Translations under genes and position numbers: made by a program | The notes under the pieces: generated by a model | The model's database searches: none | Told to the model about the DNA's origin: nothing | The model's input: only the letters and a program-made list of their open reading frames with translations | In this document: piece after piece, positions 16,301 to 24,852 of the stretch | Layout: each line of letters begins with the position of its first letter | Position numbering within the stretch: the stretch's first letter is position 1 | DNA from: Catenuloplanes niger | GTDB lineage: Bacteria > Actinomycetota > Actinomycetes > Mycobacteriales > Micromonosporaceae | Direction: 5' to 3' | Length of the DNA stretch: 64,000 nt | Assembly (NCBI RefSeq): GCF_031458255.1 | Contig: NZ_JAVDYC010000001.1 | Span: 1,116,001 to 1,180,000 of the forward strand

Positions 16301-17006
16301 CCGGATGGGAGGTGTCGATCCCGGTGTCGAGGACGGCCACGTCGACGCCGGTACCGGTGTTGCCCTTCTGCCAGACCTCCGGCGCGCCGATCTGCGCGGT
16401 GCTGTCGGCCAGGGCCGCCTTGGCCTTGCCGTCCAGCCAGATCTTCTTGACCCCCGATGCCGATCGGGCGCCGATCGCGGAGTCCAGGAACCGGCCGGAA
16501 CGGTCCGCGGTCAGCGCGGCGCCGCCGATGCTGTCCAACGGCCGGACAGCGGTGGCGCCGGGCAGTGCCGTCGTACGCATGACGGCGCCCGGGTCGCCGT
16601 AGGTGACGATCAGCGGGATGCCGGAGCTGTGCGCGTCGTCGTAGCCGTCGGCCACCAGCTCGGTGACGTTGAACAGGTCCTCGTCGAGCAGGCCGGAAGC
16701 CAGGTGACGAAAAGCCTCGTGCGGATAGACGTACGTGTCACCGTCCTTGACGTTCGACACGTAGCCGGCCATCCGGCCCGCCGGGTTACGGACCTGAACA
16801 CCACCGTCGGCGGCGACGGTCACGATGTCGCCGGTGATCAGGGTGACGGTGGCGGCCGGCGCGATCTCGGGCGGCGGCGCGGACGGGGCGGCATGGGCGA
16901 CCGAGGGGACGAACGTGACCGAACCTGCGGTCAGCACGACGAGCCCGAGCCCACGCAAGCGTGACAGTGACAATGAAACCTCGCGGATGATCGATGAATC
17001 GAGCAC
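13386..17006 (-). CDS. Secreted S8-family subtilisin-like serine protease
   Basis: 1206 residues from GTG 17006. A signal peptide ends near AHAAP (residue 40) and a propeptide of about 170 residues follows. The peptidase S8 domain has the triad Asp227 (VAVLDTGID), His259 (GHGTHVAS) and Ser433 (SGTSMATPHV), plus the oxyanion Asn in VIAAGNAG. The C-terminal 700 residues are beta-rich and include a PA-like segment (GETSIQDRAVAAAAAGAKLL) and a Fn-like end. This architecture matches large streptomycete extracellular subtilases of 1100-1250 residues. Likely self-processed extracellular protease. A perfect hairpin follows the stop. Confidence 0.95.
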   Translation of the reverse strand: MLDSSIIREVSLSLSRLRGLGLVVLTAGSVTFVPSVAHAAPSAPPPEIAPAATVTLITGDIVTVAADGGVQVRNPAGRMAGYVSNVKDGDTYVYPHEAFRHLASGLLDEDLFNVTELVADGYDDAHSSGIPLIVTYGDPGAVMRTTALPGATAVRPLDSIGGAALTADRSGRFLDSAIGARSASGVKKIWLDGKAKAALADSTAQIGAPEVWQKGNTGTGVDVAVLDTGIDTSHPDLADAVASTTSFVPGESVEDGMGHGTHVASTIAGSGAASGGKERGVAPGARLHVGKVLDNEGFGQASWIISGMEWAVRDQRARIVSMSLGGDPTDGTDPMSVAVNQLSEETGALFVIAAGNAGPSKYTVGTPGAADAALTVGAVDGHDVLAGFSSQGPRVGDRALKPDLTAPGVNIVAARSHLSATGEGPYLSMSGTSMATPHVAGAAALVAAAHSELKGQQLKDALVSTTKATPDLNAYQGGTGRLDVAATARATVFATGSVNFGYPSYPTAPTGPVDREITYTNVGAAPVTLDLTSSLDLVTLSAKRVTVPAHGTATVTATTSFDRVPPEQTFSGYVTATGGLRTSVGGGKEGPRHQLALRGRDRSGKPLGGVVVVLSRDRTVIQMIDETGALDLRLPVGTYTAYLTGDVEGTHGPSSMGLAILPVTGIQLDGDRTVVFDSAKARRLTASTPLPSTVTASRFTLIRDITGGNPWLDAWYPGPEYDSVWVLPTGKVPDGTLTASARWRLAQPELTVAGYDDLRVRQGATPLPATVRSLDAVLGGAVRGKALVVRAGGETSIQDRAVAAAAAGAKLLLVVNDGPGRLEPWPGTVWMPSDPPPVTVATLTRDEGEKLIARIQRERGVRLDVTSHPVTEYAYDLVTDYVGAVPADLSYRATPGSLARVDMSFDNWRPGRAIEQRSEINSLGFPMFLDHAEAPARGDRTDWVTAGRKWISNVAIPGEQAQHTAPTAYRAGSVQQQRWFGPVQRPRLVDEPDGLNVFRQEGGWFFANIPGWGDSGAAHAGSTGDNPGADNRLTLYQGDKVVGANDRYNALLAAGSLPAQVLPYRLVSENNRDAWPGPYSTSTRTEWSFSSGDVQPGTVISPPLIQLDYDVDTDRDGRARRTFDLTIAASTLATATDPGVVRTVTLDVSYDDGATWHRTTLRRQPDGWSTRIAAPRTAQFVTLRTSARDARGNTVEQRITRAFGLR

Positions 17007-17452
17007 CGCCCACTATGAGGATCTTCGATTACGGTGTGATCAACTGCCCGTATCAGGTGGACTTGTCCGGTCGACACCAATCCGCGCACCGTCATTACGT
17101 CCGACATGCGCTCCACAGCCCGAGGCCGGCACCCACCCCACCGGCAACCCGCGACACAGCCCGACGCACCGCGCCGTCCCCGCCCCGGGCCGGCATGAGA
17201 GCAATAACGGGAGCATTCGTTGCCTCGCCTCCGCACCATACGAACAATCGTTGCGACCGAAGCCCGATGGTGACCGTCCACTGTGTCCACGCCGGTCCAC
17301 GAGGCGTCGGATCGCGGCAGTCTGAGGTGACAACCGGTGGCGGTGGTGTGCTCGTGGGCCTGGAGGCCTCCTGCGGCGCGGAGCAGTCGCGCAGTTCGGC
17401 CCCTTCTCCAGGTTCTCGAGAGTTCCGCGGTCCCCAGCGAGAGGAATGTTGC
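17007..17452. other. Divergent intergenic region without recognisable gene
   Basis: The 446 bp between the subtilase start and the decayed peptidase gene shows only short frames with no family resemblance and no conserved start signals. It must hold the promoters of both flanking genes; no confident -35/-10 pair or palindrome was found. Confidence 0.5.
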
Positions 17453-18863
17453 ATGGCGTCAGGAAAACGCCGATTGCTTGCGGCGGCTCTGACCGGGGCG
17501 GTGTTCGCCTCGGTGGCCACCGTGGTTGTCGTCGCGGATGCGGCCACCACCCACGACAATGCCACGAGCCGGACCGAGAGTTCCCGGGTCGACAGGGTGC
17601 CCACGCCGGTGCTGGATTGGCAGCCGTGCGAGGAGACCGCGGAATGCGCCACCGTGGCGCTGCCCCTGGATTACGACCAGCCCGGCGGAGCGACCGTCGA
17701 TGTCGCACTCCTCCGGCTCAAGACCAAGGACCGGAGCCGCCGGATCGGCAGCCTGTTCGTCAACCCCGGCGGCCCGGGCCTGCCCGGCACCCGCTTCGCG
17801 CTGGAAGCCCCGGGCCATCTGAGCGCCGGGCTGCTCGAGCGTTTCGACATCGTCGGGTTCGATCCGCGCGGCGTCGGCCGGAGCACCCAGGTCCGGTGTT
17901 TCGGCTCCGTCGAGGAGCAGGCGGAGGCCTTCGCCTACCAGTCCGTCATCTTCCCGTTCGGCGCGGCGGAGGAGAGGTCGTGGGTGCGGGGCGCGAAGGC
18001 GTTCAGCCAGGCGTGCTCAGCCAACGGCAGGCCACTGGCCGGCGCGATGTCGACCGCCGAGGTCGCCCGGGACATGGACGTCCTACGCCGCGCGGTCGGT
18101 GACACGAAGCTGAGCTACCTGGGCCGCAGCTAGAGCTCACCGACGGCGACGAGACGTTCACGCTGACCTATGCCGACTTCGTCGCCTTCGCACTGGACGG
18201 GTTGCTGGCGGAGGACGTCGCCGACGTCACCCGGTTCGCGGCCGAGGTGCGGACGGCGCTCGACGGCGGCTCCACCGAGGCGATCAGCAAGCGGTTCCGG
18301 GCCATCGCGGCCGCCGCCGAGGACGAGGACACGTACGACAACAGTTTTGAGGCCCTCAGCGCGGTGACCTGCACCGACGCCCGCCACCCCGCCGGCGCCC
18401 GCCTACCCGGCCGCAGTGGCCCGGGTCGACCGGCAGGCGCCGCACTTCGGGCGGCTCTGGGGCTGGAACGAGCCGCAGTGCGGCACCGACGGCTGGACCG
18501 TGCGCGACGAGGACGCCTACACCGGGCCGTTCAACCGGAGAACCGCCGCCCCGGTCCTGGTGGTCGTTCCTGGACCCGGTGACGAACTACGACGGAGCCG
18601 TCTCGTCGAGCCGTCTACTGCCCAACTCCCGGCTGCTCTCCAGCAACAACTGGGGCCACACCGCGTACGCCACCGGAACGTGCGTCACCGAGGCGGTCGA
18701 CAGCTACCTGCTGACCGGCAAGCCGCCGGCGGCGGGCACGGTCTGCACCGACGCGCCGCAACCGTTCACCGAGCCGATCGGGTCCGAGGGTGCATCGACC
18801 GCCCGGCAGCCGGGTGATCCCCGCCCGGCGACGGTCCCGTCCCCCGGTTACCGCGCCGGCTGA
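17453..18863 (+). pseudogene. Decayed TAP-like alpha/beta hydrolase (tripeptidyl aminopeptidase family)
   Basis: The start is good (AGAGGAA before ATG 17453, signal peptide, then WQPCEETAECATVALPLDYD, SLFVNPGGPG and DIVGFDPRGVGRS, all family hallmarks). The frame stops at 18133 after KLSYLGRS, exactly where the nucleophile elbow GxSYG should follow. The next open piece (about 18135-18390) resumes well inside the family's lid region, so perhaps 130-150 codons including the catalytic Ser are gone. Two more frame changes (near 18400 and near 18565) separate QAPHFGRLWGWNEPQCG and LDPVTNYDGA, the usual C-terminal segments. The protein cannot be catalytic. Confidence 0.85.
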
Positions 18864-18877
18864 CCCATCCGACGGGT

Positions 18878-18903
18878 CGGGTGGCCGAACGATCGGCCAC
18901 CCG
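18878..18903. terminator. Perfect 11-bp hairpin with 4-nt loop
   Basis: CGGGTGGCCGA and TCGGCCACCCG are separated by ACGA. It sits 14 bp after the last stop of the peptidase pseudogene and 60 bp before the end of the convergent DUF4132 gene, so it could stop transcription from both sides. Confidence 0.75.
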
Positions 18904-18962
18904 GCCCGTCTCCCCGTCGACTCCTACGAACCGGACCGGGGACACACAGCCACGACCATGGC

Positions 18963-21665
18963 TCACAGCTGATGCAGGATGACCTGATCTTCGATCTTCT
19001 CGTCCGCGGCCAGCAACAGTGCCTTGCTGATGATCTCGGAGAGCCGGCTGTCCCCCTCGAACGGCAGGTACAGGTCCGGTTCCGCCGCGCGTTTCGCCGA
19101 TGCCGGGATGATGCACAGGTAGCGGTCGTCCGGAGCGATCAGGATGTTGCCCGAGCCGTAATGGATGCGGTACGTGTGGAGGCTTCCGCGAACCTCGAGG
19201 AACCGCTCACCGAGCGTGCACCGATCCGCGATCGCCAGTTGCGGGATCAGCCCGGCCAGCACCTCCCGGCGCATGGTCCCGGACGGCGCCAGTTCGCCGA
19301 AGCTGCTGCGCGTCCAGTACTCCCGGTACCGGCCGTGCGGCCCGCCGTCGAACCAGTCCGGGTCGCTGCCCACGCCCGCCACGGCCACGAACAGGTCGAC
19401 GTCGCGCATCACCTCACTCAGCACGACGGCCGGGATCCGCTCCAACGGCACGCTCGGCAGGAACAGCAACTGATCGGTCACCATGGTGTCGAACGTGATG
19501 TCGTCGGATTCCCGCACGTCCATGCCGGCCAGGGTCAGCTCGGCGCGCAACGCCAGGTCCGGCAGCTTCAGATGCGGATGTTCCTTCGAGTACGGATCGT
19601 TGCGCCACAGCTCGTACCACCAGCCGCGCCGGGACATCACCGCGTGCAGGCGGTGCTGCAGCACGACGTGCGCGGCGAACCGGTTGGAATAGGTGCCGGT
19701 GGCCCGCTCCGCGTCGGTGAGCAGGTACTGCTCGCGGTGCGCCTGCTTGAACGGCTGGGTGATCTCGTGCCGGACCAGGAACTCCCGCCACGCCGCCACC
19801 ACGGGGGCCTCCTCGACCACCGGGTGCCAGAGCCGGACCTCGGCGTCGTCCCCGGGCACCAGCGCGGTGTCGTCCACCGTGCGCAGGGTGTCACCGGCCC
19901 AGCAGACCGCGACGCCGTCCACCGTCCAGATCAGCCGGCGGGCCAGCACCCGGGCCAGCGGATGGTCCAGCAGCCGCTCCCGCCATGCTCCGGCGGTCCA
20001 CCTCCGATCGCGCCGCAGCAGTCCTTCGAGCCGGTCCCGGGTGGCGATCAGGGTGGCGCCGATGTCCTTGACGGTCGCCTTCAGCTCCTTCAGCTCCTCG
20101 CCGAACTCGGCGCGCACCTGCGCCGGAACGGCCTTGACCGGCTTACCGTTCGCGTTACGCCAGGTCATCGTCGCGTTCATGCCGTGGAGCGCGACCTCGT
20201 AGGAGCAGTCACCGAGGCTGTCCGCCAGCGGCAGCCCGTACCCCGGCAGCGCCATCTCCTCGACGTCCTCCCGCGGGATGCCGAGCGCGGTCGCCCGCGC
20301 GTCCAGACCCTTCTCGATCAGCCGGAGCGTGCCCTTGTACTTCACCCGCGAAGCCAGGCGGGCCAGCTGCGCGACCGCCACCGGATGATCGGTGCCGGCG
20401 AGCACCGCGACCGCCGCGTTCGCCAGTTTCGGGCTGGCCGCCCCGTGACCGGAGATCATCGCAGTGGCGCGCTCCGCGATCCGGCCGAGGTGTCGCAGCA
20501 ACTCCTCCGACGGCGGGCACAGCGCGCGTGCCCACAGCAAACCGGCCAGCAACCGTACGTTGTAGCGGTCGAAATGCCGTGGCGAGCGTGCCTTCCTCAG
20601 CGTTCTGACGCGCCCGGGCTCGCACCCGCACCCGCACCCGCCCCTGGGTCCAGGGTCGTACAGCGGCCGGGTGCGTGGCGCGCCCACCAGCTCGAGCCAG
20701 CCGTCGACCCGGGCCGCGAACTCCTCCGTGCCGACCGCGTCGAGCAGCGGTCTCACCTGCTTGCGCCAGAGGGCGGACGGGCGCGTGGAGTCCACGGCCG
20801 GCACACAGTGCGAGAGCAACGCGTGCCAGGCGGATCGGCGCTCCGCGGGCATCCCCTCGACCTCGGCGACGGCGCGTTCGGCCCACGGTTCACCCGGATT
20901 CGGAACCGGCCACCACGTCGCGTACACGTCAAGGTCGCGGTAGTCCTCGATCTGCGCCCGCCGCCGGACGGCGAGCGCCCAGGAGTGCGTTCGCCCGGCG
21001 GCATGCTCCGCCTCGACGAGTTCCCATGTCAGGCCCTCAGCGCCGTGGGAGTGGAAGCCGCCCACCGCGTCCAGCCAGGCGGTGCCGTCCACGTCGCCGC
21101 CCAGCATGTGCAAGGCTAGGTCGTCGTACGGGCCTGCGCCGTACGTCGAGAACGCCGCGGCGGTCCACTCGTCGAACAGCACCTGACGCACACCGGCCGG
21201 CTGCGTGCGCAGCACACCGATCGCCTGGGTACGCATGGCGTCCACGGCGGACGGCCATGGGCCTCGGTCGGGGCCGTAGACGGTCTCCCGCCGAGCGTCC
21301 TGCAGGGAGCGGATCATCTCCCGTGCCGCCGCCACCCGCTGGTCGTGATCCGCGTCGGATCCCTCGAGCAACGCCACGGGGGCGGCGAGTCGTTCCGCAC
21401 GCTCGACGGCCGCGGGCAACGCGCGGCGCTGCTCGGGAAGAAGCGGGATCGGCGCTTGCGGATCGGCGAACGCGGCAAGGAGCGCCGCGCGCCGGTCGGC
21501 CGGCGTCCAGACGTACACCAGGGCCACCTGCCTGATGAAGCCCTGCAGCTCGTGTTCGTCCACCTCCCTGGTGGGCCAGTTCTCCAGGCTGTACCGGATC
21601 GAGCCGGCTACCCCTTGCAGGGTCAGTTCCGCGTCGAGTCCTGACTCGTCCTGCTGCGTCCCCAT
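18963..21665 (-). CDS. DUF4132 (MolR-like) domain protein
   Basis: 900 residues from ATG 21665 with GGAGAG upstream; longer upstream frames look non-coding. The C-terminal 550 residues show the DUF4132 pattern: YGLPLADSLGDCSYEVALHG, RRLIWTVDGVAVCWAGDTLR, ITQPFKQAHREQYLLTDAER, YSNRFAAHVVLQHRL and a DVDLFVAVAGVGSDPDW tail. No signal peptide, so cytosolic. Relatives include Escherichia coli MolR and WGR-DUF4132 proteins; their biochemistry is unsettled. An unusual GGCGCGCEPG segment interrupts the middle. Neighbours give no clue to its role. Confidence 0.85.
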   Translation of the reverse strand: MGTQQDESGLDAELTLQGVAGSIRYSLENWPTREVDEHELQGFIRQVALVYVWTPADRRAALLAAFADPQAPIPLLPEQRRALPAAVERAERLAAPVALLEGSDADHDQRVAAAREMIRSLQDARRETVYGPDRGPWPSAVDAMRTQAIGVLRTQPAGVRQVLFDEWTAAAFSTYGAGPYDDLALHMLGGDVDGTAWLDAVGGFHSHGAEGLTWELVEAEHAAGRTHSWALAVRRRAQIEDYRDLDVYATWWPVPNPGEPWAERAVAEVEGMPAERRSAWHALLSHCVPAVDSTRPSALWRKQVRPLLDAVGTEEFAARVDGWLELVGAPRTRPLYDPGPRGGCGCGCEPGRVRTLRKARSPRHFDRYNVRLLAGLLWARALCPPSEELLRHLGRIAERATAMISGHGAASPKLANAAVAVLAGTDHPVAVAQLARLASRVKYKGTLRLIEKGLDARATALGIPREDVEEMALPGYGLPLADSLGDCSYEVALHGMNATMTWRNANGKPVKAVPAQVRAEFGEELKELKATVKDIGATLIATRDRLEGLLRRDRRWTAGAWRERLLDHPLARVLARRLIWTVDGVAVCWAGDTLRTVDDTALVPGDDAEVRLWHPVVEEAPVVAAWREFLVRHEITQPFKQAHREQYLLTDAERATGTYSNRFAAHVVLQHRLHAVMSRRGWWYELWRNDPYSKEHPHLKLPDLALRAELTLAGMDVRESDDITFDTMVTDQLLFLPSVPLERIPAVVLSEVMRDVDLFVAVAGVGSDPDWFDGGPHGRYREYWTRSSFGELAPSGTMRREVLAGLIPQLAIADRCTLGERFLEVRGSLHTYRIHYGSGNILIAPDDRYLCIIPASAKRAAEPDLYLPFEGDSRLSEIISKALLLAADEKIEDQVILHQL

Positions 21666-22121
21666 CAGCGACTCTCCAGCTCGTTCAATCGATCTCTTCC
21701 TCATCAATGCAATGGGTCCGCGGCGCACACCCGGTGCACGCCGGTCTCCATTCGGAGCGTGAATGTGTAGACCACGGCATGGCCGTGGCGGCGGGGGTGG
21801 AGGATTTCGCCGATCCGCGGCCAGGACCGTCCGGACAGCGGCGAATCTCCTCATCCCCCCTTGACCGGAACCGCCGGAGGCGCAAATCGCCCTGGCCAGC
21901 CGCGCAGCGCCGGCGGTAGCGGGCCGTCGCGGCGTCGATTACGGCCGGCGACTCGCGGCTCGGTCCGGACCTCGTCGAAGAAGGTGGACATCGCACGGGT
22001 CGCGGCCCTGACGAGTCTGGGTGCGACGTGGACCCGAGTCAACGAATGCCCCCGATATTGCGTCGGCAGCGCGACGCCGACGACCACATCAAGAGTGCAA
22101 AAGGCAGCCCGGCCAACGACT
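21666..22121. other. Non-coding region between DUF4132 gene and sugar dehydrogenase terminator
   Basis: About 450 bp with only short overlapping frames that do not resemble known families. It should contain the DUF4132 promoter near its left end. Nothing else is recognised. Confidence 0.5.
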
Positions 22122-22155
22122 ACCGCCACCGCGTCGACGTCGACGCGGTGGCGGT
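22122..22155 (-). terminator. 34-bp perfect palindrome, probable terminator
   Basis: ACCGCCACCGCGTCGAC is followed at once by its exact complement (centre 22138/22139). It begins 26 bp past the stop of the sugar dehydrogenase on that strand and runs into a short GGCGGT triplet repeat (to about 22170). As RNA it would fold into a long stem, fitting a terminator; as DNA it could extrude a cruciform. Confidence 0.6.
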
Positions 22156-22180
22156 GGCGGTGGCGGTGCGGGTCTCCGGG

Positions 22181-23404
22181 TCAGCCGGCGGCGGGCGGGA
22201 CGTGCACGAAGCTCACCTTGTTCAGCCAGCCCGGCAGGTCGCTGAGGGAGTACAGCTCACCGGACACGTCGGCGGCGATGGCGGTGGGCTGGGTGCGGAG
22301 ACTGCCGATGACGGCGGAGTCGTAGCCGCCGCCGGCCCTGGGGCGCACCGCGAACACGCGGGTCGAGCAGTAGTCGCTCGCGATGTACGTACCCCGCGCC
22401 TCGGGGGTCCGGGAACCCCGGTAGACCACGCCGCCGGTCACTGAGCAGTTGTCGTTCAAGTGGTCGTACTCGAAGACCGGGTCGGTGTACCGCACGCCCG
22501 GCCGGCACTGCTCCGGGTCGAAGATCGGGGTACCCTCCCGGCAGGACCAGCCCAGGTTCGCCCCGCCCTGCCAGGGGCGGACGTGGTTGATCTCCTCGAC
22601 CAGGCCCTGGCCGACGTCGCCGATCCAGAGCGAGCCGTCGACCGGGTCGACGGAGAAGCGCCACGGGTTGCGCAGTCCGTAGAGCCAGATCTCCGGCCGC
22701 GCGCCCGGCGTACGCACGAACGGGTTGTCGCCGGGAACGCAGTAGGCCTTCGCCCCGCACGCCCGGCTGACGTCGATCCGCACGATCTTGCCGAGCAGCG
22801 TGCCGAGGTCCTGACCGGCCTTGTACGGGTCGTTCGAGTGACCGCCGTCGCCGGTGGACCAGTAGAGGTAGCCGTCGCGGCCGAACGCCACCTGCCCACC
22901 GTTGTGGTTGCCGTACTCGGCATGTTCCTGGGTGAGCAGCACCTGCAACCGGTCCGGGGCACCGAGCGGCACGCGCGCGAGCGTCAGCGCGCCGGCCGGC
23001 AGGCTCGTGTAGGCCACGTAGACGATCCCGGTGCGCGCGAAGGTCGGCGCGGGGGTGATGCCGAGGAGGCCGCGCTCGTTGTTCGACGTGTCGACCCGGG
23101 CGGTCAGGTCGAGCACCGGGTCGGCGGCCAGCCCGGTGTCGGGATGGTAGGCGCGGACGGTGCCGTTCTTCTCCGCGATCAGCATCCGCCCGTCCGGCAG
23201 CCCGGTGATCGCGATCGGGCGCCGCAGGCCGGAGGCCACCTGTTCGGAGACCACGGTCAGCTCCGTGAGCGGCGCCGCACGATCGGGCGGGGCGTCGGCC
23301 GCTGCGGTGCCGGCGGCCGACGCCGAGGGCAGCACCAGCGCGGTCAGCACCAGGGCGAGCAGGCCGGACAGCACGGTGGCCGGGCGGCGACTCCGTCGTG
23401 ACAT
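22181..23404 (-). CDS. Secreted PQQ-dependent glucose/sorbosone dehydrogenase-like protein
   Basis: 407 residues, signal peptide (SGLLALVLTALVLPSASA). It is a six-bladed propeller of the GSDH/soluble aldose dehydrogenase family: VASGLRRPIAITGLPDGRML, NNERGLLGITPAPTF, YGNHNGGQVAFGRDGYLYWS, GDGGHSNDPYKAGQ, YGLRNPWRFSVDP. The histidine after YGN and the LRNPWR arginine correspond to family catalytic/PQQ-contact positions. Oxidation of sugars outside the membrane is the family activity; the substrate is unknown and some members lack PQQ. GAGGAG precedes the ATG at 23404. Confidence 0.9.
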   Translation of the reverse strand: MSRRSRRPATVLSGLLALVLTALVLPSASAAGTAAADAPPDRAAPLTELTVVSEQVASGLRRPIAITGLPDGRMLIAEKNGTVRAYHPDTGLAADPVLDLTARVDTSNNERGLLGITPAPTFARTGIVYVAYTSLPAGALTLARVPLGAPDRLQVLLTQEHAEYGNHNGGQVAFGRDGYLYWSTGDGGHSNDPYKAGQDLGTLLGKIVRIDVSRACGAKAYCVPGDNPFVRTPGARPEIWLYGLRNPWRFSVDPVDGSLWIGDVGQGLVEEINHVRPWQGGANLGWSCREGTPIFDPEQCRPGVRYTDPVFEYDHLNDNCSVTGGVVYRGSRTPEARGTYIASDYCSTRVFAVRPRAGGGYDSAVIGSLRTQPTAIAADVSGELYSLSDLPGWLNKVSFVHVPPAAG

Positions 23405-23730
23405 GGCGGCTCCTCGATGAGTATGCAGAGGACCCCACGCTACATCGAATAACGTCTATGTCAAAGACGGGCCGGCCGCCCACCTCGGCCACACGCCCGC
23501 CCGCGAGAACGGCCGCCGTTCGCCACCATGCCGGCCCCCGTTTCCCCGTAACCCCACCGGCATGGTGGCGATGCACCGCCGCGGTGTCAGCGGTCGCGGC
23601 CGCGGACCACACGTGTGAGCACCGTGCGCTCTCCGCCGATCGTCGCGGTACTCCGATCTTGGCGCTCCCGTCGTCGGCACAACAGCGGCGCGAGGGCCAT
23701 CGATCGCGGGTTTCGTGCCAATATGCGACG
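23405..23730. other. Divergent promoter region, no gene seen
   Basis: About 325 bp between the sugar dehydrogenase start and the GlxA-type regulator start. The reading frame of the regulator is open through it, but composition and lack of family similarity argue against translation from upstream. No palindrome stands out. Confidence 0.4.
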
Positions 23731-24702
23731 GTGAGCGCATTCAGTCGTGTCGTCGCCTACGCCCCACCGGGCGTGACCGGCCTGGGCCTCGGCGTGGTGA
23801 CCGGGGTCTTCGCCGCGAACGGCGTCTTCGATCTCCGTCCCGGCCTTCCGGTCTTCGACCTGACGATCTGCGCCCGACGCACCGGCGTGCTGCGCACCGA
23901 CAGCGGCGTACCGCTGCATATCGATCGTGACCTGGACGCGTTCGGCACCGCTGAGCTGATCATGGTGCTGCCCGGGACCGGGTTCCGCCAGGACCGCGAC
24001 GACGACCTGCTGAACGCGTTGCGGGCCGCGCACCGGCGTGGAGCGATCGTGGCCGGCCACTGTGTCGGGTCGTTCCTGCTGGCCGCCGCCGGTCTCCTCG
24101 ACGGGCTGGACGCGACCACCCACTGGCAGTACGCCGACGAGATGGCCGCCGCATACCCCGAGGTCACGGTCCGCCGCGACGCGCTGTACATAGATCACGG
24201 CCAGGTCTCCACCGGGGCCGGTGCCACCGCGGGCTTCGACCTGAGCCTGCACCTGCTGCGAACCCACCACGGCGCGGCGGTCGCCAACCGGATCGCCCGG
24301 AACCTGGTCACCCCACCGCACCGGGCCGGCGGCCAGGCCCAGTACCTCGACACCCCGGTACCACCCGGCGGCGACGATTCGCTCGACGAGGTGCTCGGCT
24401 GGGCCCGGGAAAACCTCCACCGGCGGCTCTCGGTGGACCAGCTCGCGGCCCGGGCGATGACCAGCCGCCGCACGTTCCTGCGCCGGTTCCGGCGGGCGAC
24501 CGGAACGTCACCGCAGGCCTGGCTGACCACTCAGCGCCTGCACAACGCCGAGGAACTGCTCGAGACCACCGAGCTGCCCGTCGAGCAGATCGCCCACCGC
24601 GTCGGTTACGCCAGCGCGGCCGCCCTGCGCGACCAGTTCGTCCAGCACCGCGGCGTGCCACCGCGCGACTACCGGCACACCTTCCGCCACCACCGGCCGT
24701 AA
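23731..24702 (+). CDS. GlxA-type regulator (DJ-1/PfpI domain plus AraC HTH)
   Basis: 323 residues from GTG 23731. Residues 1-190 are a DJ-1/PfpI-like amidotransferase fold, with the nucleophile-elbow cysteine at 111 (AGHCVGSFLLAAAGLLDG). Residues 215-315 are an AraC DNA-binding domain (LSVDQLAARAMTSRRTFLRR, EQIAHRVGYASAAALRDQF). The amidotransferase fold acts as sensor here rather than enzyme. The family typically activates catabolic genes for amino compounds. It is divergent from the sugar dehydrogenase, which may be a target. Confidence 0.92.
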   Translation: MSAFSRVVAYAPPGVTGLGLGVVTGVFAANGVFDLRPGLPVFDLTICARRTGVLRTDSGVPLHIDRDLDAFGTAELIMVLPGTGFRQDRDDDLLNALRAAHRRGAIVAGHCVGSFLLAAAGLLDGLDATTHWQYADEMAAAYPEVTVRRDALYIDHGQVSTGAGATAGFDLSLHLLRTHHGAAVANRIARNLVTPPHRAGGQAQYLDTPVPPGGDDSLDEVLGWARENLHRRLSVDQLAARAMTSRRTFLRRFRRATGTSPQAWLTTQRLHNAEELLETTELPVEQIAHRVGYASAAALRDQFVQHRGVPPRDYRHTFRHHRP

Positions 24703-24852
24703 ATCCGCCGTAGCTGCCCGGACCTCTCACCGCAGCACAGAGACCGCACGTACCCGAGCGATCAGGCAGAGCTGCACGATGACGATCCTCGCCGACCGTG
24801 CCCCTCAACGGCTCACCCGATGACGGCGTCGGCACGCGGCACCGCGCCCACG

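Noticed and set aside
13254-16964. 1236-residue plus-strand open frame
   Set aside because: Antisense to the subtilase, whose triad and signal peptide are unmistakable; the frame is a codon-bias shadow.
18972-21119. 715-residue plus-strand open frame
   Set aside because: Shadow of the DUF4132 gene.
21666-22121. Possible small RNA or gene upstream of DUF4132
   Set aside because: No start signals, codon pattern or structure stood out beyond the palindrome already listed.
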